Source of the DNA: a bacterium
Lineage (GTDB): Bacteria > Elusimicrobiota > Elusimicrobia > Elusimicrobiales > UBA9959
Assembly (NCBI GenBank): GCA_021811185.1
Contig: JAJZPL010000009.1
Location: 36,481-100,480, forward strand
Length of the DNA: 64,000 bases
Direction of reading: 5' to 3'
The notes below the pieces were generated by a model. That model saw nothing but the letters and a program-made list of their open reading frames with translations, was not told the origin of the DNA and searched no databases. The position numbers and the translations under genes are program-made. The stretch's first letter is position 1; the number at the start of each line of letters is the position of its first letter. This document shows positions 27,172-35,958 of this stretch, one piece after another.

Positions 27172-29118
27172 CTACGCCGCGTCTATGCTCTTCAGGAACG
27201 CCTCTTCGCCGGCCGGCCGGCCGAGGAACCTGGCCACCTGGCCCGCCTCGTCGTAGCTGCGGCCCGGGGCCAGGATCAGCTCGCGGTACTTGGCGCCGGT
27301 CTCCGGGTTCATCACGCCGGCGGCCTCGAAGGCCCCGAACAGGTCCATCGCTATCACCTCGCTCCACAGGTAGCTGTAGTAGCCCGCCTCGTAGCCGCCC
27401 ATCAGGTGGCCGAAGTTGGCCTGCGGGTGCGTGTCGGGGCTCAGCGGGATCAGCGAGATTTTCTTCATCAGCTGGTCGTAAACCTTAGTCGTATTCACCT
27501 TGCCGCGCGCGGTGTGGTAGCGCATATCCAGCAGGCTGAAGAACAGCTGGCGCAGGTAGACCAGGCCGGAATCCATGTTCTTGGCGGCGATCAGTTTCTT
27601 TATCAGTTCTTCCGGCAGCTTCTCGGCGGGGTTCTTATAGTGCCCGGAGATGCGGCGCAGCACTTCGGGCGCGTAGGCCCAGTTCTCCAGCATCTTGGAC
27701 GGCACTTCCACGAAGTCCCTGGACACGCTGGTGCCGGAGAACTTGCCGTACTTAGCCCTGGTGAAAATATTGTGCGTGACGTGCCCGAACTCGTGGAACA
27801 GCGTGACCACGTCGTCGAACTTGAGCAGCGCGGGCGCATCGCCGGACGGGGCCGGGAAGTTGGCCACGATGGCCGCGGCCGGCAGCTCGTAGGAACCGTC
27901 CGCCAGCTCGCGCCCGCCCCGCACGCCGAAGCACGCCGCGTGCTTGTACTTGCCGTCGCGCGGGAACAGGTCGAAATAGAAATAGGCGGCCACGGAGCCG
28001 CCGGCGTTCTTCACCTCGTACGCGCGCACGTCCTTGTGCCAGGTCTCGAGCGGCGCCGGCACGAAGCTCACGCCGAACACCTCGCCGAACACCTCGAACA
28101 TCCCCTTCACCACGGTCTCCAGCGGGAAATACTCCTTTATCTTCTCGTGGTCGATGGAATACTTGCTCTTCTTCAGCAGGTTGTTGTAATAGCGCCACTC
28201 CCAGGAGCGCATCACCTTGTCTTCCCCGCCTTTCAGCTTAAGCCTCGCGCGCAGTTCCTTGCGGCCCTTTAGTTTGAGCTTGGCCCAGGTCCGCTCGAGA
28301 AAAGCGAACACGTTGGCGCTGTCGGCGGCCATGCGGTCGGCCAGCACGTAGTCGGCGAAAGTGGGGTAGCCCAGGATCTTCGCGATCTTGCGGCGCAGCG
28401 CTATAGCCTTCTCCATAAGCTCGATGTTGGCCGGCACGCAGCGGTTGTTGTACATGTGCTCCAGCCGGCGGCGCGCGTCGCCGCTCTCGGCGGTGTCCAT
28501 GAACGGCACGTAGTCCGGGTAGTTCATCGTCACCAGGTATTTGCCGGCGTCGGTCTTCTTAAGGCGCGCCTTGAAATCTTCCGGGAGCCCCTTCAGCTCC
28601 GCCTCCGTCACCTCCAGCGCGTCGCTCACCTCGCGCAGGTTCTTGGAGAACTCCAGCTCGATGCCGATCAGTTCCTTCATCAGCTTCTTCACGCGGTTCC
28701 TGGCGCGGGGCTCAAGCCCCAGGCCGTTGCGCTTGAAATCCAGCAGCGTCTTCTCCAGCAGCCGGGCTTCCACCTCTCCCAGCTTCTCCCCCCTGGCGGC
28801 GTATTCGTTCAGCGCCTTGAACACGTCCTCGCGGGTGAAAAGGTCCACGGAATACTGGCTGATCCTGAGCTCCAACTCCTGGCCGGCGGCGCGCAGGTCC
28901 GCGTTGTCGGACACGTAGGCCAGCAGGATGGGGATCTGCACGGCCTCGCCGAAGCCGCTCACGGCGTTCTCGAAGGCCAGCAGGGTGTTCCTGAAATCGC
29001 GCCGCTCCGCGGGAACGGCCGCCAGGGTTTTTAGCTTCTCTTCTAGCTCTTTGATCACGCTTACGGACAGGGCTTTAACGCTTTCGGGTGTATAGGAAAA
29101 ATCGGGCGCCTTGGACAT
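27172..29118 (-). CDS. M3-family zinc oligopeptidase
   Basis: The protein is 648 residues. The zinc site is TLFHEFGHVTHN (HExxH) with the downstream Glu in SRDFVEVPSKMLENW, the M3 arrangement. There is no signal peptide, so it is cytosolic and would degrade short peptides, like thimet oligopeptidase/OpdA. It starts from ATG with GGAGGAACT. A TATAAT box lies about 30 bp upstream in the gap to the GGGtGRT gene. It is the first gene of the block that continues into the glycan genes. Confidence 0.93.
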   Translation of the reverse strand: MSKAPDFSYTPESVKALSVSVIKELEEKLKTLAAVPAERRDFRNTLLAFENAVSGFGEAVQIPILLAYVSDNADLRAAGQELELRISQYSVDLFTREDVFKALNEYAARGEKLGEVEARLLEKTLLDFKRNGLGLEPRARNRVKKLMKELIGIELEFSKNLREVSDALEVTEAELKGLPEDFKARLKKTDAGKYLVTMNYPDYVPFMDTAESGDARRRLEHMYNNRCVPANIELMEKAIALRRKIAKILGYPTFADYVLADRMAADSANVFAFLERTWAKLKLKGRKELRARLKLKGGEDKVMRSWEWRYYNNLLKKSKYSIDHEKIKEYFPLETVVKGMFEVFGEVFGVSFVPAPLETWHKDVRAYEVKNAGGSVAAYFYFDLFPRDGKYKHAACFGVRGGRELADGSYELPAAAIVANFPAPSGDAPALLKFDDVVTLFHEFGHVTHNIFTRAKYGKFSGTSVSRDFVEVPSKMLENWAYAPEVLRRISGHYKNPAEKLPEELIKKLIAAKNMDSGLVYLRQLFFSLLDMRYHTARGKVNTTKVYDQLMKKISLIPLSPDTHPQANFGHLMGGYEAGYYSYLWSEVIAMDLFGAFEAAGVMNPETGAKYRELILAPGRSYDEAGQVARFLGRPAGEEAFLKSIDAA

Positions 29119-29228
29119 AGTTCCTCCGCTGCGGTAATGATATCTTTATTATAGCAATGTGGAACTGCCGGCAGAAAGGCCGTTGGCAGGGGGCTGACCG
29201 GGCTCTCGACCCACGGCCGGATATGACG

Positions 29229-29253
29229 AAACCGCCGGGCTTTCCCGGCGGTT
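29229..29253 (-). terminator. Hairpin after the GGGtGRT gene (weak terminator)
   Basis: AACCGCCGGG and CCCGGCGGTT form a 10-bp stem with a four-base loop, 25 bp beyond the stop. The downstream tract is only TTTCGTC, so termination may be incomplete. Confidence 0.6.
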
Positions 29254-29278
29254 CCATTCATGCGGCTGCGCGCCAGCT

Positions 29279-30283
29279 TTACTTTTTAGCGGCAGCCTGC
29301 GCCATGGCCACGGCTACGGCCACGGAGGCGCCCACCATGGGGTTGTTGCCCATGCCGATCAGGCCCATCATCTCGACGTGCGCGGGCACCGAGGAGGAGC
29401 CCGCGAACTGCGCGTCCGAGTGCATGCGGCCCATGGTGTCGGTCATGCCGTAGGAGGCGGGGCCGGCGGCCATGTTGTCCGGGTGCAGGGTGCGGCCCGT
29501 GCCGCCGCCCGAGGCCACGGAGAAATACTTCTTCCCCTGCTCTATGCATTCTTTCTTATAGGTGCCGGCCACCGGGTGCTGGAAGCGGGTGGGGTTGGTG
29601 GAGTTGCCGGTGATGGACACGTCCACGCCTTCCTTGTGGTTGATGGCCACGCCTTCGCGCACGTCGTCGGCGCCGTAGCAGCGCACTTTGCCGCGCTCGC
29701 CGGCGGAGTAGGCTATCTCCCGCACCACGTTCAGCTTGCCGGTGAAGTAGTCGAACTTGGTCTGCACGTAGGTGAAGCCGTTGATGCGCGAGATGATCTG
29801 CGCGGCGTCCTTCCCGAGGCCGTTCAGGATGACCTTGAGCGGCTTCGTGCGCACACGGTTGGCCGACTTGGCCAGGCCGATGGCGCCCTCGGCGGCGGCG
29901 AAGGATTCGTGGCCGGCCAGGAAGGCGAAGCACGCGGTCTCTTCCTTCAGCAGCATCGAGGCCAGGTTGCCGTGGCCTATGCCCACCTTGCGGTCGTCGG
30001 CTACGGAGCCGGGGATGCAGAAAGCCTGCAGCCCTTCGCCCAGCGTGACGGCTATGTCGGCGGCGGCGGTCTGGCCTTTCTTTATGGAGATGGCCGCGCC
30101 CAGGATATACGCCCAGCAGGCGTTCTCGAAACAGATGGGCTGGATGCCTTTCACTATGTCGTAGACGTTGACGCCTTTCTCCTCGCAGAGCTTTTTGGCG
30201 TCTTCGAGGGACTTGATGCCGTACTTCTGCAGCACGGGGGTGATCTGGTTTATTCTTCTGTCGTAGCTTTCAAATAGAGCCAT
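29279..30283 (-). CDS. GGGtGRT family protein
   Basis: The protein is 334 residues and contains the family's namesake segment SVASGGGTGRTLHPDN near residue 270. The surrounding blocks IGHGNLASMLLKEETACFAFLAGHE and MGLIGMGNNPMVGAS are strongly conserved in style. The family's biochemical role is not known. It is regularly found next to an iron-sulfur scaffold-like gene, as here, where the scaffold gene ends 11 bp upstream and its stop overlaps this gene's AAGGAC site. Cys residues in PICFENACWAY and AFCIPGS could take part in metal or cluster chemistry (inference). Confidence 0.9.
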   Translation of the reverse strand: MALFESYDRRINQITPVLQKYGIKSLEDAKKLCEEKGVNVYDIVKGIQPICFENACWAYILGAAISIKKGQTAAADIAVTLGEGLQAFCIPGSVADDRKVGIGHGNLASMLLKEETACFAFLAGHESFAAAEGAIGLAKSANRVRTKPLKVILNGLGKDAAQIISRINGFTYVQTKFDYFTGKLNVVREIAYSAGERGKVRCYGADDVREGVAINHKEGVDVSITGNSTNPTRFQHPVAGTYKKECIEQGKKYFSVASGGGTGRTLHPDNMAAGPASYGMTDTMGRMHSDAQFAGSSSVPAHVEMMGLIGMGNNPMVGASVAVAVAMAQAAAKK

Positions 30284-30294
30284 GGTGTTAGTCC

Positions 30295-30987
30295 TTATTC
30301 GTGCCTGGGATCGATGTAGGTCTTCGCTTCCGCGAAGCGCCCGTAATTGCCGGTAGCCTTCTTGATGGCTTCGGCGGCGTCCGTGCCCTTCTTGATGGCG
30401 TCGGTCAGCTTGCCGAGGTTGATGAACTCGTAGCCGATGATCTCTTTTTTCTCGTCGAGGGCGAGGCGGGTGACGTAGCCTTCGGCCATCTCGAGGTAGC
30501 GCGGCCCCTTCTTGACGGTGCCGTACATGGTGCCGATCACGCTGCGCAGGCCCTTGCCGAGGTCCTCGAGGCCGGCGCCTATGGGCAGGCCGCCTTCGGA
30601 GAACGCGGTCTGGGTGCGCCCGTAAACGATCTGCAGGAAAAGTTCCCGCATGGCGGTATTGATGGCGTCGCAGACGAGGTCCGTGTTGAGAGCCTCCAGG
30701 ATGGTCTTGCCGGTGAGGATCTCGGCGGCCATGGCGGCGGAGTGGGTCATGCCGGTGCAGCCGATGGTCTCGACGAGGGCCTCCTGGATGACGCCTTCCT
30801 TCACGTTAAGGGTAAGTTTGCACGCACCCTGCTGCGGCGCGCACCAGCCTATACCGTGGGTAAGGCCGTTGATATCTTTTATCTCTTTGGACTGCGTCCA
30901 TTTGCCTTCCTGGGGGATAGGCGCGGGGCCGTGGTTGGCGCCCTTGGCCACGCAGGTCATCTGTTCAACTTCATGCGAGTAGATCAT
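30295..30987 (-). CDS. Iron-sulfur cluster scaffold-like protein (NifU/IscU-type)
   Basis: The protein is 230 residues from ATG 30987 with AAGGAG in front. Three conserved Cys positions are visible in IGWCAPQQGACKL, VETIGCTGMTHSAA and TDLVCDAINTAM, the pattern of the NifU/IscU-related family that accompanies GGGtGRT proteins. The two genes are tightly coupled. A promoter-like TTGTATCAT word lies about 50 bp upstream and is shared with the uridine kinase promoter. The reaction is not known; cluster delivery to the partner is a fair hypothesis. Confidence 0.85.
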   Translation of the reverse strand: MIYSHEVEQMTCVAKGANHGPAPIPQEGKWTQSKEIKDINGLTHGIGWCAPQQGACKLTLNVKEGVIQEALVETIGCTGMTHSAAMAAEILTGKTILEALNTDLVCDAINTAMRELFLQIVYGRTQTAFSEGGLPIGAGLEDLGKGLRSVIGTMYGTVKKGPRYLEMAEGYVTRLALDEKKEIIGYEFINLGKLTDAIKKGTDAAEAIKKATGNYGRFAEAKTYIDPRHE

Positions 30988-31102
30988 GCTGAGAACTCCT
31001 TTTTGCCCGCCGCGGAAGCGTTCCGCCGCCGGGCCAGTAACATAATGATACAAAAAACCGGAAAGACCTGGGAACGCCGCCCGTAGACAAAGGCCCGTCC
31101 CG

Positions 31103-31137
31103 CCAAAATAAAGAACCCCGGGTATTTGCCCGGGGCC
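31103..31137 (-). terminator. Rho-independent terminator of the uridine kinase gene
   Basis: On the minus strand CCCCGGG (31135-31129) pairs with CCCGGGG (31122-31116) and is followed by TTCTTTATTTT. Confidence 0.85.
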
Positions 31138-31160
31138 CTTTGTTTCGCGCGCGGGCGCGT

Positions 31161-31802
31161 TTACCGGAAGTGGTCGCGCATCATGCGCACCAGGCCCTCG
31201 GTGGCCTTGCCGGGGATCTCCTCGCCTTCCCAGTTGATGGAGAAGTGGGCGTTGCGCTGCGTGGGCTTCACGTAGGTCTCGTACATCGGCATCACGGTGG
31301 TCAGGATCTGGTGCTTGATGCCCTCGATGTCGCGGCCGCGCTCGCTGATGTCGCGCTGCACGCGGCGCAGCACCGCGGTCACCATGCCGGTGGAGACGAA
31401 GATCTTGTAGTCGCACTGGGCGAGCAGCTTGGGAAAGTACAGCGTGTAGAGGCCTTCCAGCACTATCAGCTGGGTGGGCTTGCAGACATTGCAATCCTTC
31501 TCGCGGGTGTGCTGCTTGAAGTCGTAAACCGGCTGCTGGATGGCCTTGCCGGAGCAGAGATCGTGCAGCTGCTTCACGGCCAGCGCGGCGTCGATCGCGT
31601 CGGGATGGTCGAAATTGTAGGTCTTGCGTTCCTCGAAATCCAGGTGATCGAGGGGCTGGTAGTAGTTGTCCAGCGAGAAGATCTGGCCGGTGATGCCGAT
31701 CTTGGCGCACTGGTCCACCAGCTTGCCGGCCAGCGTGGTCTTGCCGGAGCCGGAGCCGCCGGCGATGCCGATTATAAAGCGAGTTTTTTTGGTGTTATCC
31801 AT
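31161..31802 (-). CDS. udk: Uridine kinase
   Basis: The protein is 213 residues with a P-loop IAGGSGSGKTTLAGKL at the start, FSLDNYYQPLDHLDFEE (substrate-binding Asp-Tyr) and IVLEGLYTLYFPKL. This is the uridine kinase/phosphoribulokinase family, and the length fits uridine kinase. It phosphorylates uridine/cytidine with ATP or GTP in pyrimidine salvage. It forms a single-gene unit with its own terminator. The promoter word TTTTGTATCAT also occurs ahead of the NifU-like gene. Confidence 0.9.
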   Translation of the reverse strand: MDNTKKTRFIIGIAGGSGSGKTTLAGKLVDQCAKIGITGQIFSLDNYYQPLDHLDFEERKTYNFDHPDAIDAALAVKQLHDLCSGKAIQQPVYDFKQHTREKDCNVCKPTQLIVLEGLYTLYFPKLLAQCDYKIFVSTGMVTAVLRRVQRDISERGRDIEGIKHQILTTVMPMYETYVKPTQRNAHFSINWEGEEIPGKATEGLVRMMRDHFR

Positions 31803-31871
31803 TTTATATCCCGTCAGAGCCTTACCAGCGGAGCACTAACACCATGATACAAAATAAGAAAGCGGCGGGCT

Positions 31872-32861
31872 TTACTTGCCGGCGGGCGCGTCGAGCAGCG
31901 GGGTTTCGCGCGCCTCCAGCTGCGCGCGGCGGCCAAGGGCCGCCTGTTCGGAGATGAATTCGTTCAAAAGAGCCAGGCAGGCGGGTCGCAGTTTCACGCA
32001 GCCGCTGGTGTCGCGGTAGCGGAAATCTTTACCCTCGGGCCGGGCCGCATACTTCGGGTCGGCCAGCTTCGCCGCGTCGTCCCAGTGGTCGGTATGCACG
32101 GCGAACCCAGAGCGGCCGTAGGGGCCGAAATAGTAGCGCGGGTTATGCGCCAGTTGCGCAGCCTGCCGCGCAGCGCTGGCCGGCGAGGAGGGCTTGCCGC
32201 GCCGCTCGAAGAAAGGGACGCCCGCGCCCTGCGTGCCGGCCTGCCAGCCTTCGGCCCAGACCAGGTCCACCGGCATTACGGCGGCGGCCCGCGGGTACCA
32301 GTTGCCCCAGATGCCTGAGAAATATTTTTTCGGCTTGCCGTCGGGCGCCAGCACCGCGGCGGGGACCATGTCCTCGTCGTCCGGCTTGGCTATGAGCGCC
32401 AGCTCGTAGGTTTCGGGCGAGATGTTCCGCAGGTCGTACACGCCGGGCACCGTGGCGCCGTCGCCCTGGTCCTGCGGCGCGTAATAAATGGTGACCCCGG
32501 CGATCAGCCCGCTCTTCCAGCCTTCGTGCGGCTCCAGCGAGGTTAGGCCGCGGCCCAGCGCCTCGCACTGGTAAACGCCGGCCCTGGTGCCGGCTTCTAT
32601 CTCGAAATTTATCACGCCGGCCTGGGCGCGGTCGCGCGGCAGCAGCAGCAGCGCGCGGGACACTTTCTCGCCCTTTATTTTCAGGCCGTTGAGCCCCAGC
32701 GTCCTGACTTTGGCGCGCAGCCCGGCGGTAAGCCCGGCCTGCGCCGGCCTGTCCGTGGGAATGGCGGCGGGCAGCAGTTTTTCGGCTTTAACGGGCCGGC
32801 CTCCGGCCGGCAGGGCGGCGGGGGAGAGAAGCAGCGCGAGGAATAATATTTTTTTGCCCAT
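31872..32861 (-). CDS. Secreted L,D-transpeptidase-like (YkuD) protein
   Basis: The protein is 329 residues with a signal peptide (MGKKILFLALLLSPAALPAGG). The C-terminal third has GFAVHTDHW, then RYRDTSGCVKLRPACLALLNE. This matches the YkuD layout of a His followed by 'S-x-GC-x-R/K', except that the usual 'SHGC' reads TSGC. The catalytic Cys is thus present but the residue before Gly is Ser instead of His. It likely cross-links or edits peptidoglycan in the periplasm. It follows the EamA gene by 6 bp. Confidence 0.75.
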   Translation of the reverse strand: MGKKILFLALLLSPAALPAGGRPVKAEKLLPAAIPTDRPAQAGLTAGLRAKVRTLGLNGLKIKGEKVSRALLLLPRDRAQAGVINFEIEAGTRAGVYQCEALGRGLTSLEPHEGWKSGLIAGVTIYYAPQDQGDGATVPGVYDLRNISPETYELALIAKPDDEDMVPAAVLAPDGKPKKYFSGIWGNWYPRAAAVMPVDLVWAEGWQAGTQGAGVPFFERRGKPSSPASAARQAAQLAHNPRYYFGPYGRSGFAVHTDHWDDAAKLADPKYAARPEGKDFRYRDTSGCVKLRPACLALLNEFISEQAALGRRAQLEARETPLLDAPAGK

Positions 32862-32867
32862 AAATTG

Positions 32868-33743
32868 TCAGAACAGGAAGCTCATGCCCGCCAGGAAGAA
32901 GCCGAACGACACAACCAGGTAGACGGACGGGCGCTTGCGCTCGAACGCGCATTCGAAGGCCGAGGCGAAGATGGTGCCGGTGATGCCGATGCCGGCCACC
33001 GTGGCCAGCGCCCCGGCGTAGCGGATGGCGGTCAGGTAGAACATCAGCGAAAGGTAGGTGCCCGCCACCGAGCCGATGGTGATCCACATTAGGTTCTTCC
33101 GGCCCAGCCCGCGCAGTTTCTCGAAGAAGTGGAAAGGCCGCACGTAGGACAGCGCTCCGAACAGCAGCAGCGCCCCTACCGCGCGGTAGAAGTTGCCCTC
33201 GGTGGTGCCTATGCCCGGCGAGCTGTTGAAGGCGTAGCGGGTGATCAGCACGCCCAGCCCGTCCAGGACTATACCGGCCAGCGCGAACAGGCTGGCCTTC
33301 ACGTTCCAGTGCCCGTTCTTCCGGAACGACTCCAGCGAGAAGATGAACAGGCAGACGACGAAGAAAAAGATGGCCGCGAACTGCCGCAGGTCCACCTGCT
33401 GGCCGAAGGCAAAGTAGCTCAGCACGCCTATGACCAGCGGCTGGAAGCCGAACAGCAGCATGGTGCGGCCGGGCCCCATCAGCGAAAAGGACTTTATCAG
33501 GAACAGGTCCGCCAGCCCCAGCCCGATCATGCCGGAAAGGCCGAACAGCGAGGCGCAGCCTAAGGTGATATGGTGAAAGCCGCCCTGAAAAAAGATGGTC
33601 AGCGCGAAAAGGAAGGCGGCCACCCAGCCCTTGAAGCAGTTCACCCAGAAGCTGGAGATGCGCCGGGCATAGTGCGTGAAGAACTGCACGCCTATGGCGA
33701 AGACGAGGTTGGCGGCCAGCGCGTAGATGTAAACTTTGTCCAT
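32868..33743 (-). CDS. EamA/DMT-superfamily transporter
   Basis: The protein is 291 residues with ten predicted transmembrane helices in two five-helix halves, typical of drug/metabolite transporters. The internal motif GLADLFLIKSFSLMGPGRTMLLFGFQPLVIGVLSYFAFG fits EamA helices 3-4. The substrate is unknown. The start is near a GGAA site, with TATTATACC upstream. It forms a two-gene unit with the YkuD-like protein. Confidence 0.88.
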   Translation of the reverse strand: MDKVYIYALAANLVFAIGVQFFTHYARRISSFWVNCFKGWVAAFLFALTIFFQGGFHHITLGCASLFGLSGMIGLGLADLFLIKSFSLMGPGRTMLLFGFQPLVIGVLSYFAFGQQVDLRQFAAIFFFVVCLFIFSLESFRKNGHWNVKASLFALAGIVLDGLGVLITRYAFNSSPGIGTTEGNFYRAVGALLLFGALSYVRPFHFFEKLRGLGRKNLMWITIGSVAGTYLSLMFYLTAIRYAGALATVAGIGITGTIFASAFECAFERKRPSVYLVVSFGFFLAGMSFLF

Positions 33744-33888
33744 AGTTGTGTTTTCCGGGACGTTCCTGTACTGGTATAATATAAAAATAGCGCACAGCCT
33801 TTCCCGTACTCACAGCTAAAACGGTATTTTTCAGGAGAATTTAAGCGACACGCCCTTGTCGGGTTCGTCTGCTAGACTTTTATCATCT

Positions 33889-35166
33889 ATGGACCTGCAG
33901 AAAAAACTCGAGATACTGGCCGACTCGGCCAAGTACGACGCCTCCTGTTCCTCCAGCGGTTCCGACCGCGGCGGCGCCGGCACTGGCGCGGCGCATATCA
34001 GCGGGGTCTGCCACAGCTGGGCCGCGGACGGCCGCTGTATTTCCCTCCTTAAAATTTTGATGACCAACGCCTGCGTGTACGACTGCGCCTACTGCGTGAA
34101 CCGCTCCTCCAACGACGCGCCCAAGGCCATCCTTACCCCGGACGAGATCGCCGGCCTCACCTTCGAGTTCTATAAAAGGAATTATATAGAAGGCCTGTTC
34201 CTCAGCTCGGGCATCGTAGTCTCACCCGACCGCACGATGGAACTGATGCTGGAAGCGGTGAGGAAGCTGCGCCAGGTCTTCCGCTTCAACGGCTACGTGC
34301 ACATGAAGGTGATCCCGGGCGCCAGCCGGGACCTGGTAGACCAGGCCGGGCTGTGGGCGGACCGCGTGAGCGTGAACATCGAACTCCCCACGGACAAGAG
34401 CCTGCGCCTGCTGGCCCCCGGCAAGACCAAGCAGAACGTGCTGGGGCCCATGGACCGCCTGGCGCGGAAGATCTCCGAATCCAAAGAGGATAGGCGCTCC
34501 ATCAAGACCACGCCCGCCTACGCCCCCACCGGGCAGAGCACGCAGATGATAATCGGCGCCACGCCGGAAACCGACCGCGAAATAATAAAACTCAGCGAGG
34601 CGCTCTACGACAAAATGCGGCTGAAGCGCGTGTACTATTCGGCCTTCGTGCCGGTCTCGAAGGACAACCGCCTGCCGGCGCTCCGCGAGCCGCCGCTGCT
34701 GCGCGAGCACCGCTTGTACCAGGCCGACTGGCTGCTGCGCTTCTACGGCTTCAGGGCCGACGAGCTGCTGGACGAGGCGCACCCCGTGCTGGACCTCTCC
34801 TTCGACCCCAAGACCGTCTGGGCGCTGAACAACCTGGACAAATTCCCGCTGGAGGTGAACAAGGCCTCCTACGAGGACATCCTCCGCGTGCCCGGCATCG
34901 GCGTGACCTCCGCCCAGCGCATCCTGCGCGCCCGCCGCGCCGGCGCTCTCGGCCTGGACGACCTCAAGAAACTCGGCGTGGTGATGAAGCGCGCCGTCTA
35001 CTTCGTTACCGCCGGCGGCAAGTACGGCGGCGTCAAAAAAGACACGCAGGAAGCCATAAAGATAAAGCTCCTCGAACATAAGAACATTAACGGCCAGCTG
35101 AACCTGTTCAGCGAAGCCGACCTCGTAAAGGAGGGCCTGACCGGCACGCTCACCGGGCAGCTGTAA
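33889..35166 (+). CDS. Putative DNA modification/repair radical SAM protein
   Basis: The protein is 425 residues from ATG 33889; an earlier in-frame start lies before the promoter-like TAGACT. Its radical SAM cluster is LMTNACVYDCAYCVNR (CxxxCxxC). FLSSGIVVSPDRTMELM and VNIELPTDKSLRLLAPGK are characteristic of the TIGR03916 group. The C-terminus has a helix-hairpin-helix DNA-binding segment (ILRVPGIGVTSAQRIL). The group is linked to uracil-DNA glycosylase-like proteins. The stop is 1 bp from the next gene, the usual TIGR03915 partner. Confidence 0.9.
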   Translation: MDLQKKLEILADSAKYDASCSSSGSDRGGAGTGAAHISGVCHSWAADGRCISLLKILMTNACVYDCAYCVNRSSNDAPKAILTPDEIAGLTFEFYKRNYIEGLFLSSGIVVSPDRTMELMLEAVRKLRQVFRFNGYVHMKVIPGASRDLVDQAGLWADRVSVNIELPTDKSLRLLAPGKTKQNVLGPMDRLARKISESKEDRRSIKTTPAYAPTGQSTQMIIGATPETDREIIKLSEALYDKMRLKRVYYSAFVPVSKDNRLPALREPPLLREHRLYQADWLLRFYGFRADELLDEAHPVLDLSFDPKTVWALNNLDKFPLEVNKASYEDILRVPGIGVTSAQRILRARRAGALGLDDLKKLGVVMKRAVYFVTAGGKYGGVKKDTQEAIKIKLLEHKNINGQLNLFSEADLVKEGLTGTLTGQL

Positions 35167-35167
35167 C

Positions 35168-35902
35168 ATGCGCACCTATCTTTACGACGGGAGCTTCGGC
35201 GGGTTCCTCACCGCGCTCGCGCTGGCGCTGGAGAGCGGGGAGGCCTGCGCCATTTCCAAAGAAGCCGGTGCGGAGGCCGGGCTTTTCACCGAATTCATAA
35301 ATTCAGGTAATGACCCGGAGAAAGCCGGCGGGGTACGGAACCAGATAGAGGTCCGCGGCTCGCTCGACGCCTGGCAGCGCGTGCGCTACGCCTTCCTTTC
35401 CGAAGCGACGGGTTCGGAAACGGCCGTCTTCGAATACGTGAGGCTGCTGCTCGAGAAAGGCCGGCGCGCGGACAATATGCTGGCGGACGACAGGGTAAGA
35501 ACGGTGCATAACCTGGCGAACAAGGTGGGCGGCGAGGCGCACCGCTTCAAGGGTTTTGTGCGCTTCAAGGAGCTGGCTGACAAAACGCTTTACGCCAAAA
35601 TAGAGCCGGACCATAACATCCTCCCGCTGCTGACCGGTCATTTCCGGGCGCGGCTCGGCGGCTTCAACTGGGTGATCCACGACGCCAGGCGCGGCACGGC
35701 CGCCTTCTATTTCGACAAGAAGCTTATCCTCGCCCCGCTCGAAGCCGCCAGGGCGCTGGAGTTCGACGGCAAAGAGGCGGAGGTGCAGGCCCTCTGGAAG
35801 CACTTCTTCAAGACCGTCGCCATCAAGGAAAGGATAAACCCCAAGCTGCAGCGGCAGAACGTGCCGCTGAAATACCGCGGGAACCTGACCGAATTCGACT
35901 AA
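35168..35902 (+). CDS. TIGR03915/DUF4130 family DNA-repair-linked protein
   Basis: The protein is 244 residues. It opens with TYLYDGSFGGFLTALALAL, the family's hallmark, and has the block RFKGFVRFKELADKTLYAKIEPDHNILPLLTGHF. Members are encoded right after the radical SAM protein above and in other genomes are fused to a UdgX-type uracil-DNA glycosylase. No glycosylase gene is next to it here. The molecular activity is not established. The AUG is 1 bp after the upstream stop, which implies coupled translation. Confidence 0.9.
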   Translation: MRTYLYDGSFGGFLTALALALESGEACAISKEAGAEAGLFTEFINSGNDPEKAGGVRNQIEVRGSLDAWQRVRYAFLSEATGSETAVFEYVRLLLEKGRRADNMLADDRVRTVHNLANKVGGEAHRFKGFVRFKELADKTLYAKIEPDHNILPLLTGHFRARLGGFNWVIHDARRGTAAFYFDKKLILAPLEAARALEFDGKEAEVQALWKHFFKTVAIKERINPKLQRQNVPLKYRGNLTEFD

Positions 35903-35906
35903 CAAA

Positions 35907-35945
35907 CGAAGCGGCCCGGAAAGATCCGGACCGCTTCGAAAAAAC
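35907..35945 (-). terminator. Bidirectional terminator between the DUF4130 gene and coaD
   Basis: CGAAGCGG-C-CCGGA (35907-35920) pairs with TCCGG-A-CCGCTTCG (35925-35938), with one mismatch. The minus-strand tail reads TTTGTT; the plus-strand side is A-rich. It lies in the 56-bp gap between two convergent genes and probably serves coaD mainly. Confidence 0.7.
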
Positions 35946-35958
35946 CCGCCCTGTTCCG

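Noticed and set aside
30988-31710. N-terminal extension of the NifU-like gene
   Set aside because: It reads through the uridine kinase gene and its terminator in another frame; ATG 30987 has AAGGAG.
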